Positions 28,998-38,434 of a stretch of 64,000 nt of DNA are shown here, piece after piece. Made by a program: the position numbers and the translations under genes. Position 1 is the first letter of the stretch, and every line of letters begins with the position of its first letter. The notes below the pieces were generated by a model, which was not told the origin of the DNA, did not search any database, and worked only from the letters and a program-made list of their open reading frames with translations. Origin of the DNA: Aureococcus anophagefferens (taxonomy: Eukaryota; Sar; Pelagophyceae; Pelagomonadales; Pelagomonadaceae); assembly GCF_000186865.1 (NCBI RefSeq), contig NW_008705573.1, positions 525,377-589,376 on the forward strand, given 5' to 3'.

Positions 28998-31900
28998 ATG
29001 TACGGCTCCACGGCGAAGCATGCGGACGACGAGGCGCCGGGCATGGAGATCCGCGCCGTGGACCTCGGCTTCGCGTCCACGGCCGCGTCCGTGTCGTCGT
29101 CGTCGTCGTCGTCGCTGCCGCAGCGCCATCGGCACCTCGAGCTCCACGACGTGAGCTTCGCCGCCGACGCCGGCGAGGTGTTGTTCTGCGTCGGCGCCGC
29201 GGGGAGCTGGGGCCGGAGCTTGCTCGAACTGCTCGCGGACCGGAAGACGAGCGGGCGGCGCTACGGGCGAGTCTTGTACGACGGCGCGGACGTCGCGGGC
29301 AAGATGCGCCGCGCGGCGGCGCTCGTGAGCGACGACGGGTCCCTGGAGTCGCTGAGCGTGCTGCGGACGCTGGAGGTCGTCACCTACGCCGCGCGGCTGA
29401 GCGGCGCGGCGGACCCGGCGGGCCGCGCGAAAGCGGTATTGGACAAGCTCCGCCTCGGCGCCGTCGCGGACACGATCGTCGGCAACGCGACGATCAAGTC
29501 GCTGAGCGGCGGCGAGCGGAAGCGGCTGACCATCGCCGTCGGTCTGGTGGCGCCGCGCGTGCGCGGCCTGCTCCTCGACGAGCCCACGTCGGGCCTCGAC
29601 TCCGCTACCGCGCTCGAGGTCATGAGCCACGTCCGCGGCGCCGTCGCCAAGGGCCTGGGCAAGACGACGGTGGCCTACGTCCAGGGCGCGTCGGGCGCGC
29701 TCCTCGCGCGGGCCGCGGACCGCCTGCTCGTCTTTGTGGAAGGCCGCCTCGCGTTCCGCGGGTCCGCGGCGTCCGCGAAGACGTTCTTCGCCGCGGCGCC
29801 CCACGGCTGCGCCATGGCGCCCGGCGAGAACGTCGCGGAGCTGCTGGTGGACGTCGCCAACCGGTCGCGCCTCGGCCGCGACGGCGCGGCCCACGCGCGG
29901 GCCTGGGAGCACCGGCGGCCGAGGGAGCGCGTGCCTGTTGATGCTTTTAAAGCCGCCGCCTTTTCGGAGTACGAGGCCGACCCGCCCTTCGCCCTCCAGT
30001 TCCACGCCTCCGTCGCCCGCGCCCTGGTCGTCTTCGCGCGGTCGACGTCGCTCTGGGGCGCGGGGCTGCTGAAGGCGGGCTGGATCGCGATGATCTACTC
30101 GGCGACGTTCAAGAACCAGAACATGAATTCGACGGGCGCCGCCAACCTCGAGTCGCTCTTCTACTTTTCGCTGATGTTCGCCATCCTCGGGAACCTCGAC
30201 GCCATCTCCCAGTTCTTCGAGACCGCGGCGCTCTACCGGCGCGAGCGCGCGGACGGCCGGTCGTCGCCCCTCGTCTACTTCTGCGCGTCGAACGCCGCGA
30301 CGGTGCCCTGGGTCATGGTCCTCTCGCTGGGCTTCGCGACGACGAACTTCTGGTCCGCGGGCGCGGGCCAGGCACCCGGCGCGGGCTGGGTCTACCTGTT
30401 CTACGCGGCGCTCGCGGTTTTAGTGAACGTCGGCGGCTCCGCGTGGAGCCAGCTCCTGTGCCGAAACCAAATCTTCAACCAGACTTCAATGTGAGCGTAT
30501 TCGAATGTCTTGACACAAGCTCTTCGGCTGGGCTTCGAGAACTCGACGAGAGCGATCGATCCGTCCAAAAATCAGCCGAATCGACTTCGATGTGACCGAG
30601 ATAGAGAATTCTCAAGTTTGGTCAGGACCACCCAAACCAGTGGTTGGTTTCGGCACAGGCCAGCTCATGTCGCTCATCGCGCCGTCGCGCGAGGTCGCGC
30701 TCGTGTTCTGGCAGCCGGCGAACTACTTCTTCGCCCAGACGTCGGGCTACCCGGTCCACCTCAACGCCGTGTCGGAGTACAACCCGGCGAAGCCGCTCAT
30801 GCTCGTCAGTTTCACGCGGTGGGCCTACGAGGCGATCATCGCGGGCGTCTTCCATCGGGGCTGGGGGGAGGACCTTTCGAGGTCGGACATCTTCGCGTCT
30901 TTTGGGTACCCGGACTACCTCAAGCTCTGGCAGCCCGTCTTGCCCGTCGTCGCGTTCGTCGTCGCCGTCAAGGCCGCGATGGTGCCGCTGCTCAGCGCGG
31001 ACGAGCGCGGCACGCGCGACGACCTCTCGGCGCGCGACGCGGTGGCCGTCGCGCCGCGGCCGCCGCCCGTCGCGTCGCCCCTGCCGCAGAAGGCCGAGCC
31101 CTATAAGGACGTCGACGCGGACGTCGAGAAGGGCGCGGCGACGACCGTCGTCGCGGTCGCCGGCGTCGACTACTCGGTCCGCCTCCCCGACGGCGCGGTC
31201 CGGCCCATCCTCGCGGACGTCGCCTTCAAGGCCGACGGCCTCACGGCGGTCATGGGCCCGAGCGGCGCGGGCAAATCGACGCTCCTCGACGTCGTCGCCG
31301 GCCGCAAGACGACGGGCTTCGGGCGGGGGTCGATCCTCTACGACGGCGTCCACCCGACGGCCGAGGACCGGAAGCGGCTCCAGGTCTACGTGATGCAGAA
31401 CGACGTGTCCCTGGGCACGCTGAGCGTCGAGGAGACGCTGGCCGTCGCCGCGGCGCTGCGCGCGCGCGACGGCGACGTCGGCGGCGCCGTACGGCGCGCG
31501 CTCCACCTGTTGGACCTCGCGCCGGCCGCGGGCCGCCTCGTCGCCGACGCGAGCGCCTGCGAGCGGCGCCTCCTCTCCGTCGCCGTCGAGTTCGTCACGC
31601 TCCCCGCCGTCGCCTTTCTGGACGAGCCGACGTCGAATCTCGACGCCGCGGCCGCGGCGTGCTTCTTCGCGTGTTTGCGGCGCGCGCTTTCGGCGACGAC
31701 GGTGCTCTGCACGGTGCACCAGCCGTCGAGCGACGTCTTCGCCGCCTTCTCCCACGTGCTGGCCGTCGGCGGCGGGCGCATCCTGTACGACGGGAGCCCG
31801 GCGGAGCGCGCGCGACTTCGCGGCCGCGCGCCTCGCGGACGTCGACGCGGAGCTGAGCGCCGCGGAGCTCGTCATCGCGTTCTGCCTCGAGGCGCCGACG

Positions 31901-32824
31901 CTCTCCGCGAAGAACGGCGGCAAGGTCGCGCCGCCGGAGGCCGGGGGCTACGACCTCGACCGCGACGGCGGGCGATTCTCCGCCGTCGACGACGCCGCGG
32001 GCCCCGCGATCGCCCGGCGCCTGGCGAACTTTTGCCACGAGACGCGCACGCTCATGGCCCGCAACGCCATCGTGCGCGCGCGCAAGCGCCGGGCGTTGGT
32101 CGCGTCCGTCGCGAGGAACGTCATCGTCGCGGTCTGGTACGGCACGGTCTACTGGAAATGCGACGCGCACGGCGTCGCGTCCGTGTCCTACTTCTCCCTC
32201 CAGTTCGTCGCCATGTCGAACATGCTCGCCGTGACGACTTTGTTCGAGGAGCGGCCCCTGTTCTACCGGGAGCTCGCGGCGCGCGACTACGGCCCGGCGG
32301 CGTACGTCGTCGCGCACTCGCTGGTCAACGCGGCCTACCAGGTGCCGCTGGTGCTGCTCTACTGCGCGGTCTGCTTCCCCATGGTGGGGCTGCGCACCGA
32401 CGGCGACCACTTCTTCTTCGCCTACGCGGCGCTCTACGTCGTCGCTTTGATCGGCTTCGTCTTCTCCGCGACGCTCGCGGCCGCGGCGCCGCGCGTGCAG
32501 GTGGCGCTGAACATGTACTCGACGCTCTTCCAGTTCAACCTCTTCTTCAGCGGCTACAGCATCCCCGTGAGCCAGGTCAAGTGGTACTTCCACTGGGCGA
32601 CGCAGACGTCCTTCGCGCGGCCCGCGTTCGACGCGCTGCTCGTCAACGAGCTCCGCGGCGTCGAGTCCTACGACGACGACGAGGACGCGGACTACTGGCT
32701 CGACTACTGGGGGCTCGAGGGCAAGAGCCGCATGCTCTACCTCGGCCAGCTCCTGTTGGTCGCCGCGGTCGTCCACGCGCTCGCCCTCCTCGCCGCGACG
32801 CTCTGCAACTTCCAGCGCCAATAA
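28998..32824 (+). CDS. full-size ABCG (PDR-type) transporter, with introner and one frameshift
   Basis: Exons 28998-30447 and 30659-32824, about 1204 residues in NBD-TMD-NBD-TMD order. NBD1 has a weakened Walker A (GAAGSWGRS at 66-74, Arg where Lys is required) but a normal signature LSGGE (169-173) and Walker B LLLDEP. NBD2 has a normal Walker A GPSGAGKST and Walker B AFLDEP, but its signature is lost (DASACERR). This is the asymmetric arrangement of fungal Pdr5-type pumps, with one canonical and one degenerate ATP site. Two six-helix TMDs follow the NBDs. The intron is 30448-30658 (GC donor). The frame slips in a GC run near 31808-31816 and resumes as FAAARLADVD. It probably exports lipids, toxins or metabolites at the plasma membrane. 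Confidence 0.88.
30448..30666 (+). mobile_element. introner element, family 2 copy A (GC-AG intron of ABCG gene)
   Basis: Body 30456-30658 (203 bp) lies between perfect repeats GCCAGCTC (30448-30455 and 30659-30666). The terminal inverted repeat CTGTGCCGAAACC / GGTTTCGGCACAG is perfect over 13 bp. The donor is the GC of the repeat and the acceptor is GGCACAG. Splicing restores AWSQLMSLIAPS. Confidence 0.94.
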
Positions 32825-32970
32825 GGAATCTAGAGACCCGGCGGGAGGGGCGTACCGGCGTGTCGCCGACGCCCTTACCTCGCCCGGCGCGCTCGCGTAC
32901 GACAGCCTCGCCGGCGACGGGGTCGAAGGTGAAGGGAATTCTCCGAATCCGGACGCTGAAGCAGCCCACG

Positions 32971-34680
32971 ATGGAGCTCGACACGCCTTTGCTAGGCGGT
33001 CGCTCCCGGCTCTATCTGAGGCAGGGCCGGCGCCTCATATTCATCTTCCTCGCCGGCGCCGGCGCGTTCCTCGGCCTCGACGGCTTCGCCTCGACCGGAC
33101 CGCGCGGCGCCCTCCTCGACGGCCGCGGCCGGGCGGCGGACGACGCGGCCCCGACGGCGGACGAGCTGCGCGGCTACAACAGCTGCGCGGCGGCGGCGAC
33201 GGGCGAGGTCACCTGCACCCTCGACCCGCGCGCGTTCCTCGAATTCGGGAGCGTGCGCGCGTCCTTGGCGCGGTCCGGCGTCAAGAGCGACGCCGAGGCG
33301 CTCGACGGCTACCTGCCGCGCGCCGTCGTCACGACCTGGGACCCGGCCCTCGTCGGCGACCACTTCGACGGCGGCCGCGTCGCCTACGCGCTCTACCTGC
33401 CGTCGGGCAAGGGCTCGAACGCCACCGTCGCGTCGTACGTCGTCGTCGCGGCGCTCGACGGGACGCCCCGCAACGTCGTCGAGGCGCGCGACTGGGACGA
33501 CGGCGTCGGCTCGACGCACGTCGACGGTCTGAAGGTGCTGAATCCGGACGCTCTCTTGCTGAACAGCAACGAGTGGGACACGGAGTACGGGAGGGGGTAC
33601 GCGTGGACGTGGGACGGCGGCGGCCTCATGCGCTTCAACGACAACCTGCTGTCGTCGTCCCACGACATCCAGATGGCCTACGAGCCCGACTCGCCCCTGG
33701 CGTCGTCCTACTGGATCCCCGCGAAGACGAAGCTGCGGCGCGTCGACACGGACAGCGGGGAGATTCTGGAAATGTTCGCGTTCGACTCCGGCGACCACGA
33801 CATGAACCACTGCCAGCTCATCGACGGCGACGACACGGCGATCTTATCTTTTCGGCTGACGAACGGCGTCAAGCGCTACCACCTCGGGAGCCGACAGACG
33901 ATCTGGACCGCCGGCGGCTCCGAGGGCACGCTGGACGTCGTCGACGAGGCGGGCACGAACCTCGGCCCCCACGCGACGCTCTGGAGGGGCCAGCACAACG
34001 CGGAGTGGTTCGGCGACGACACGTTCTACGCCTTCGACAACCAGTACAACACGACGCGCCCGAGCCGCGTCGTCAAGGTCGAAGTCGACACCGTGAAAAA
34101 CACGGCGACGTTGGCGTGGTCCTACGTCTTCTTCGACGCCTACCCCGAGGGCCAGTCCGGCGAGTTCGGCGACGCGGACCTCCTGCCGAGCGGCAACGTG
34201 CTCGCGTCGTGGTGGCCGGGGAAGCTGAAACCCGCGGCGGGGCTCGACTTCGACGTGCAGATGATCGAGGTCACGGAGGACAAGCGCCGCGCCTGGTCCA
34301 TGTCCTTCATCAACGCGGGCCCGGGGCTCGAGGGCACGGACGGCCTCGACCGCGACACGGCCTACGGCTGGAAGCTCTACTCCGCGGAGCGCTTCTACGA
34401 CGCGCCCGTCGTCGACGGCGACGCGGCGCGCCTGAGCGGCGGCGCCCTCGCCTTCACGGCCCACTCGGCCTTCAAGCGCCAGAACACGTCGCCGGCGTCC
34501 TGGCGCCTGACGGACGCGAACGGCGTCGAGTACGGCGCGGGCGGCTTCGACTTCCCCGCCTACTGGCGCGGCGCGGACGTGGCCGCGGCGGTGGACGTGC
34601 CCGACGGCGTCGACGACCTCGCACTGGCCGTGACCGACGAGTTCGGCCGGACGAGGCGGGTGCGCGTCGCGCGGCGATAA
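32971..34680 (+). CDS. arylsulfotransferase (ASST-like), membrane-anchored
   Basis: 569 residues. A hydrophobic signal-anchor lies at ~22-38 (RLIFIFLAGAGAFLGL), placing the rest in the lumen or outside the cell. The body is a six-bladed propeller like PAPS-independent arylsulfate sulfotransferases, which move sulfate between phenolic compounds. The candidate conserved His-containing strands are SSSHDIQMAYEP, GDHDMNHCQL and GPHATLWRGQHNAEWF, with the family's DNQYN nearby. The catalytic His cannot be assigned with certainty without alignment. ATG 32971 is the first Met of the coding part; the frame is open far upstream only as a shadow of the ABCG exon. It follows the ABC transporter by 146 bp on the same strand. 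Confidence 0.78.
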   Translation: MELDTPLLGGRSRLYLRQGRRLIFIFLAGAGAFLGLDGFASTGPRGALLDGRGRAADDAAPTADELRGYNSCAAAATGEVTCTLDPRAFLEFGSVRASLARSGVKSDAEALDGYLPRAVVTTWDPALVGDHFDGGRVAYALYLPSGKGSNATVASYVVVAALDGTPRNVVEARDWDDGVGSTHVDGLKVLNPDALLLNSNEWDTEYGRGYAWTWDGGGLMRFNDNLLSSSHDIQMAYEPDSPLASSYWIPAKTKLRRVDTDSGEILEMFAFDSGDHDMNHCQLIDGDDTAILSFRLTNGVKRYHLGSRQTIWTAGGSEGTLDVVDEAGTNLGPHATLWRGQHNAEWFGDDTFYAFDNQYNTTRPSRVVKVEVDTVKNTATLAWSYVFFDAYPEGQSGEFGDADLLPSGNVLASWWPGKLKPAAGLDFDVQMIEVTEDKRRAWSMSFINAGPGLEGTDGLDRDTAYGWKLYSAERFYDAPVVDGDAARLSGGALAFTAHSAFKRQNTSPASWRLTDANGVEYGAGGFDFPAYWRGADVAAAVDVPDGVDDLALAVTDEFGRTRRVRVARR

Positions 34681-34772
34681 GCGTGATCATGTGTCCTTCA
34701 AGGTGAAGAATGGGTTTGCGGTGCATCGCTGTCAGCCAGCCTTAGCCAAGGCTGCCCCGCGTCACGACGACG

Positions 34773-35879
34773 ATGGCGCCCTCGAAGAAGGCCTCCGTGG
34801 GCATCGTGTTCGTGGGCATGATGCTGACGAAGTACCACGACATGATGATCACGATGCTGCCCAAGCCGCTCGATGCCATGGCGCTGCGGATGTACTACCC
34901 GGACATGGAGACGCGCATGAACACGCTGACGGCGGACGAGGTCGAATTGCCGCACATTACCTACGGGCTGCCCATGGATCCGCTGAAGGAGGGCGAGACG
35001 CTCGACAAGATTTTCCACCCCCGCGGCTTTCCGACGCTCCTCAAGGGGGCGTTCGTCAAGGACCAGGACGAGGTCGTCGCGTTCCTGTCCGAGAAGAACA
35101 AGGGCAAGCAGATGCGCATGCTCAACTTCGAGAAGTACACGGACCCGCACTTTTCCATCTCCTGCGTCAAGGGCCTGGACGAGGTGATGACGGATTTCGA
35201 CCAGTACGCGCGCGACAACCTCTTCACGAACTACTCGCGCGAGGGCAGCCCGTACTACGCGGGCTTCGAGGCGATCACGGACACCGAGGACGTCGAGAAG
35301 GTGCTCGGCATCAAGTCGGACCAGATGGGCGGCCGCGACTACAAGATGAACAACCTCTTCACGTCGAACTTCCAGAACGACACGGCGTCGGCCGGCCTCC
35401 ACTGCGCGCCGATCGACTCGCTGTCCATCCAGCTCGTCGGGACGAAGACCTGGTACTTCGTCGGGCCCGACGACCTCAAGGACATCCCGTCCACGCCCCT
35501 GCCCACGTTCATGCCCTTCCCCCACACCGACGACGAGCTCCTCAAGAAGGTCAAGCACGTCCACGTCGTCAAGCAGGAGCCGGGCGACGCCATCTATTTC
35601 GGGCCCAACTGGTGCCACTCCGTCTGGACCGACGCGGGACCGAACGTCATGTTCAACCTCCGCTACCAGTCGCCGAAGCTGCTCAAGGGCGGCCCCAAGT
35701 ACCTCTTCTTCAAGGCGCTGTTCCGGGGGATCAAGCACGGGTTCAAGTTCGGCAAGAACCCGCAGGACAACCGCGTCATCTTCGGCGACATCTACGAGTA
35801 CCTCAACCACTACTTCACGGAGTGCGGGCCGTCCAAGTCCGCGGAGAAACTTTTCGCGACGGCGAAGCTCGCGCCGTGA
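34773..35879 (+). CDS. JmjC/cupin_8-like protein with H-x-A in place of H-x-D
   Basis: 368 residues. A hydrophobic N-terminal segment (about 9-19) may anchor it. Residues ~195-300 form the double-stranded beta-helix of the JmjC/FIH group: GLH210-C-A212-P, then IQLVGTKTWYFVGP (the strand with the expected spacing after the first His), then QEPGDAIYFGPNWCH282SVW with the distal His. In the family the second ligand is Asp or Glu two residues after the first His; here it is Ala. The protein is therefore either a dead or rewired oxygenase, or a halogenase-like enzyme, since a His-x-Ala/Gly site is the hallmark of 2OG halogenases. Single exon. The intact paralogue-type motif (HYD) is seen in the gene at 2406-3278. 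Confidence 0.78.
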   Translation: MAPSKKASVGIVFVGMMLTKYHDMMITMLPKPLDAMALRMYYPDMETRMNTLTADEVELPHITYGLPMDPLKEGETLDKIFHPRGFPTLLKGAFVKDQDEVVAFLSEKNKGKQMRMLNFEKYTDPHFSISCVKGLDEVMTDFDQYARDNLFTNYSREGSPYYAGFEAITDTEDVEKVLGIKSDQMGGRDYKMNNLFTSNFQNDTASAGLHCAPIDSLSIQLVGTKTWYFVGPDDLKDIPSTPLPTFMPFPHTDDELLKKVKHVHVVKQEPGDAIYFGPNWCHSVWTDAGPNVMFNLRYQSPKLLKGGPKYLFFKALFRGIKHGFKFGKNPQDNRVIFGDIYEYLNHYFTECGPSKSAEKLFATAKLAP

Positions 35880-36859
35880 CGCGGGCACTAAATATGATAA
35901 CCACAGCTACAGCCTCGCGCACGCAATAACTGTCCGTCTCGTTTTACACGGGGAGGAGGGCTATGGAAAGCAGGTAGATGCGGGAAAATATGCCATATTG
36001 GGCGGAGGTGCGGGGACTGGGCCAGAGAGGCCTCTGCTGCGCCTCCGTCGCGCGCCCGAAAGCTCCCCTCGCGTGGAACGGGAGGCGATCAGACGCGGCT
36101 CGAAGTTGACGTTCAACGTGACCTTCGAGGGCCAAAGTGACGGTTGCGATGCGCCGCGATCGGGCGCGAGGCGATGTCGTCCCGCACATGCACGGACGTT
36201 GTTTCGGACTTGAGTACGAGGTCACATCGTGTGTGTTGTTTGACTTCGTGCGTGCGCTGCGGCGCCCGCACCGCCTGCAGTTTGAAGACCACTGACGGCC
36301 GCGCACGAGAGGCGCGAGTGTCGAGCCCCTCGGGCACCGCCTAGCTCGCCCCGCAGAGCCCGGAACGAACATCACACATCATCGTAGCCGCTCGCGCTCG
36401 ACGAACGATCGTTGAGGTTACGAGTTTCGTTCATCTGTCCGCGCGCGCGGCGCGCCGGCTCCGCTCGTTTCACCGAGACGACCTCGGCCGCGCTCGCGCG
36501 CGACTCACATCGCCCGACGGCGCGACCCGCCGCGCCCGGGTCCGCATGGGTTTGGTACACCCTGCGAACCAATTTTCTGGCCAAGACGCGCGCGCTGACG
36601 CGCGAAAGCCGTGTTTCGATTCGTTTCGAAAGCCCCCGGGGGGGGTCCCACGCGCGGCGCGCGGCACCAGCGGCGAGTTAGCGTACGTAGAATATAACTT
36701 ACCTGAGGAATACCCCAATTGAAACGTCGGTCCAGACCGCGTCGATTTTGGTTACGATGGCAAGACGCTATGTTTTTTCCTAAACTCCCGGAGGACACAG
36801 ACACACCACCGTGCTATTAGTGGAAACTTCTGCTCCGCTACGCTTCCCAAATTCTCACT
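35880..36859. other. intergenic region, about 1 kb
   Basis: No supported gene on either strand, though several short frames are open. AT-richer patches lie at about 36680-36900. It is bounded by two 3' ends (the cupin-like gene on + and the GST on -), so it should hold terminators for both. This is the longest empty stretch in the window. Confidence 0.4.
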
Positions 36860-38197
36860 CTACGAGTTGCGAATTACAGGGAAGGCGCAGCGTGCGCTAT
36901 TATAGTCTAGGAGCGCGCGGATCGCCGCGGCGGCCGGCGCGCCCATGTCCCGCGGCACGCAGAGGCGGTCGTCGAGGTAGGCCGCGACGCGCCGCCCCGC
37001 GGCGTCGTCGCCGAGCGCCGCGCCCTCGTGGAGCGCCGCGGCGACGGCCAGCAGGCCGCCCTCCGCGTCGTCGACGCCGAAGCGCGCCGCGTCCGCGACG
37101 AGCGCGTCCCGGTTGCGGACGACGGCGGCGGCCGCCTCGCGCGCGGGCGTCGACGCGACGTAGTCCCGCGTCGCCGCGTAGTCGTCCCAGATCGCCGCGC
37201 CGCGCGTCGCGATCTCGTCGTCGAAGGCGCTCCCCGACGACAGGAGCTCGGGCACGCCGCCGGCGTTCCCGAAGCCCGCCTGATCGAGGACCTTGGCCCA
37301 GCTCGCCGCGTCGCCCCGCACGCGGCAGCAGTAGGCCGGCACGCGCTCCTCGAGGGCGTCGTACCACCGCGCCAGCGACGGGTATTTCGACGCGTCGCGC
37401 GGCCGCAGGCCGTCGTGCAGGAGCGGCAGCTGCGCCGCGTAGCGCTCGAGGAACGGCGCCCACGCGACGTCCGCCGCCGACAGGTCCGCGCCGGCGAAGA
37501 AGGGCCCGCCGCGCTCCTCGAGCAGCGCGTCCGTCTTCTCCAGCGTCTCCTCGAATGCCGCGCGGAACACGGGCGCGCCCGACGACCTACCGAATGCGTC
37601 GGTAACAATCTTCTATTCCGGTCAAAATCTCTCGAAACGAACATCGCCACGGTCGCGGGACGCTGCCGACGACCGGAAGAGGAACGCCGCGCGCGACGAC
37701 GGCCGCGTCTGGCGCGGGAAGCAGTCGCGGAACGCGGCCACCAATTTTTGCGCGTCCGGCGGCCCGTAGAGCCGGGGGCCGTCGCCGTAGCGGTCGTCGA
37801 TGGCCCGGACGATGTCCATGGACTCGCCCATGTCCGAGCCGTCGGGCCAGCGGAGCCGCGGCGTCGTCGACCCGAACCACGAGGGCCGCCCGCCGCCCGT
37901 GTTGTCGATGAGCACGGTCGCGAAGGGCAGGTTCTTGCACTCGAGCGCGAGCCAGACGCGCTCGCTGTAGGGGCACCAGCCGTTGCGCTCGCGGTAGAGC
38001 ACGATGGTGTCGTCGGGCAGCGGCGGCGGGCTCGACCGGTGATGCACGGCGTCGATGATCGTCGGTGGTGGTGCTTTTGGGAGCTGCGCGTCCAGGGCCT
38101 GCCAGGTGAGGGCGTTTGTTGGAATGATGAGCCAGGTAATGGTGCAGAGCATGACGACGTTGCGTGGGTGCATGGTTGCGCTTGCGGAGGTGCTCAT
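36860..38197 (-). CDS. Cys-type glutathione S-transferase with signal sequence, split by a short introner
   Basis: Exons 38197-37674 and 37586-36860 join to 416 residues (start 38197, or 38173). A hydrophobic N-terminal signal is followed by a thioredoxin fold with YRERNGWCPYSERVWLALECK, where the CPYS active-site Cys is of the lambda/omega/DHAR type, then a DGSDMGESMDIVRAID strand. The C-terminal helical domain has FAGADLSAADVAWAPFLER. A further ~150-residue extension is unlike ordinary GSTs. Such enzymes usually do thiol transfer or deglutathionylation. The signal suggests plastid or secretory location. The intron 37587-37673 (87 nt) has donor GTCGTCGG and acceptor TCGGTAG; joining gives FLFRSSGAPVF. 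Confidence 0.83.
37579..37673 (-). mobile_element. short introner element, family 3 copy 1 (intron of Cys-type GST)
   Basis: Body 37587-37665 (79 bp) lies between perfect repeats CCGACGAC (37579-37586 and 37666-37673). On the host strand it begins CAGCGTCCCGCG, contains TCGAGAGAT and ends TTCGGTAG. It matches family 3 copy 2 at both ends and in the middle but not families 1 or 2. Confidence 0.85.
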
Positions 38198-38434
38198 CGT
38201 GCTCGGAGAGCGCTTCAAGGAGTTGATGATGTTGATGATGGCGCTCACGTGCAGTCTCACCACATCGACCAAGCACGGCGCCTCGACCGCGCCGCGCATC
38301 CTCGACGAAGGAGCGTCGTTTTCGCGAATCGTCGGCGCGCGCAGCGCGTCAAAGAACGCTTCGCGCCCTTGGCCGCGCCGCCGCCCCGAGCCACCCGAAG
38401 CACACACCCAGCGAAGGCACGCGCGACTGAGCAC

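Noticed and set aside
31796..31830. A very short intron explaining the ABCG frame change
   Set aside because: No GT/GC...AG pair of usable length fits. A two-base loss in a GC run explains the shift more simply.
30592..34680. One frame joining the ABCG exon to the arylsulfotransferase
   Set aside because: The join exists only because the ABCG frame slips at about 31812 and the wrong frame stays open. The true ABCG end is 32824 and the sulfotransferase has its own ATG at 32971.
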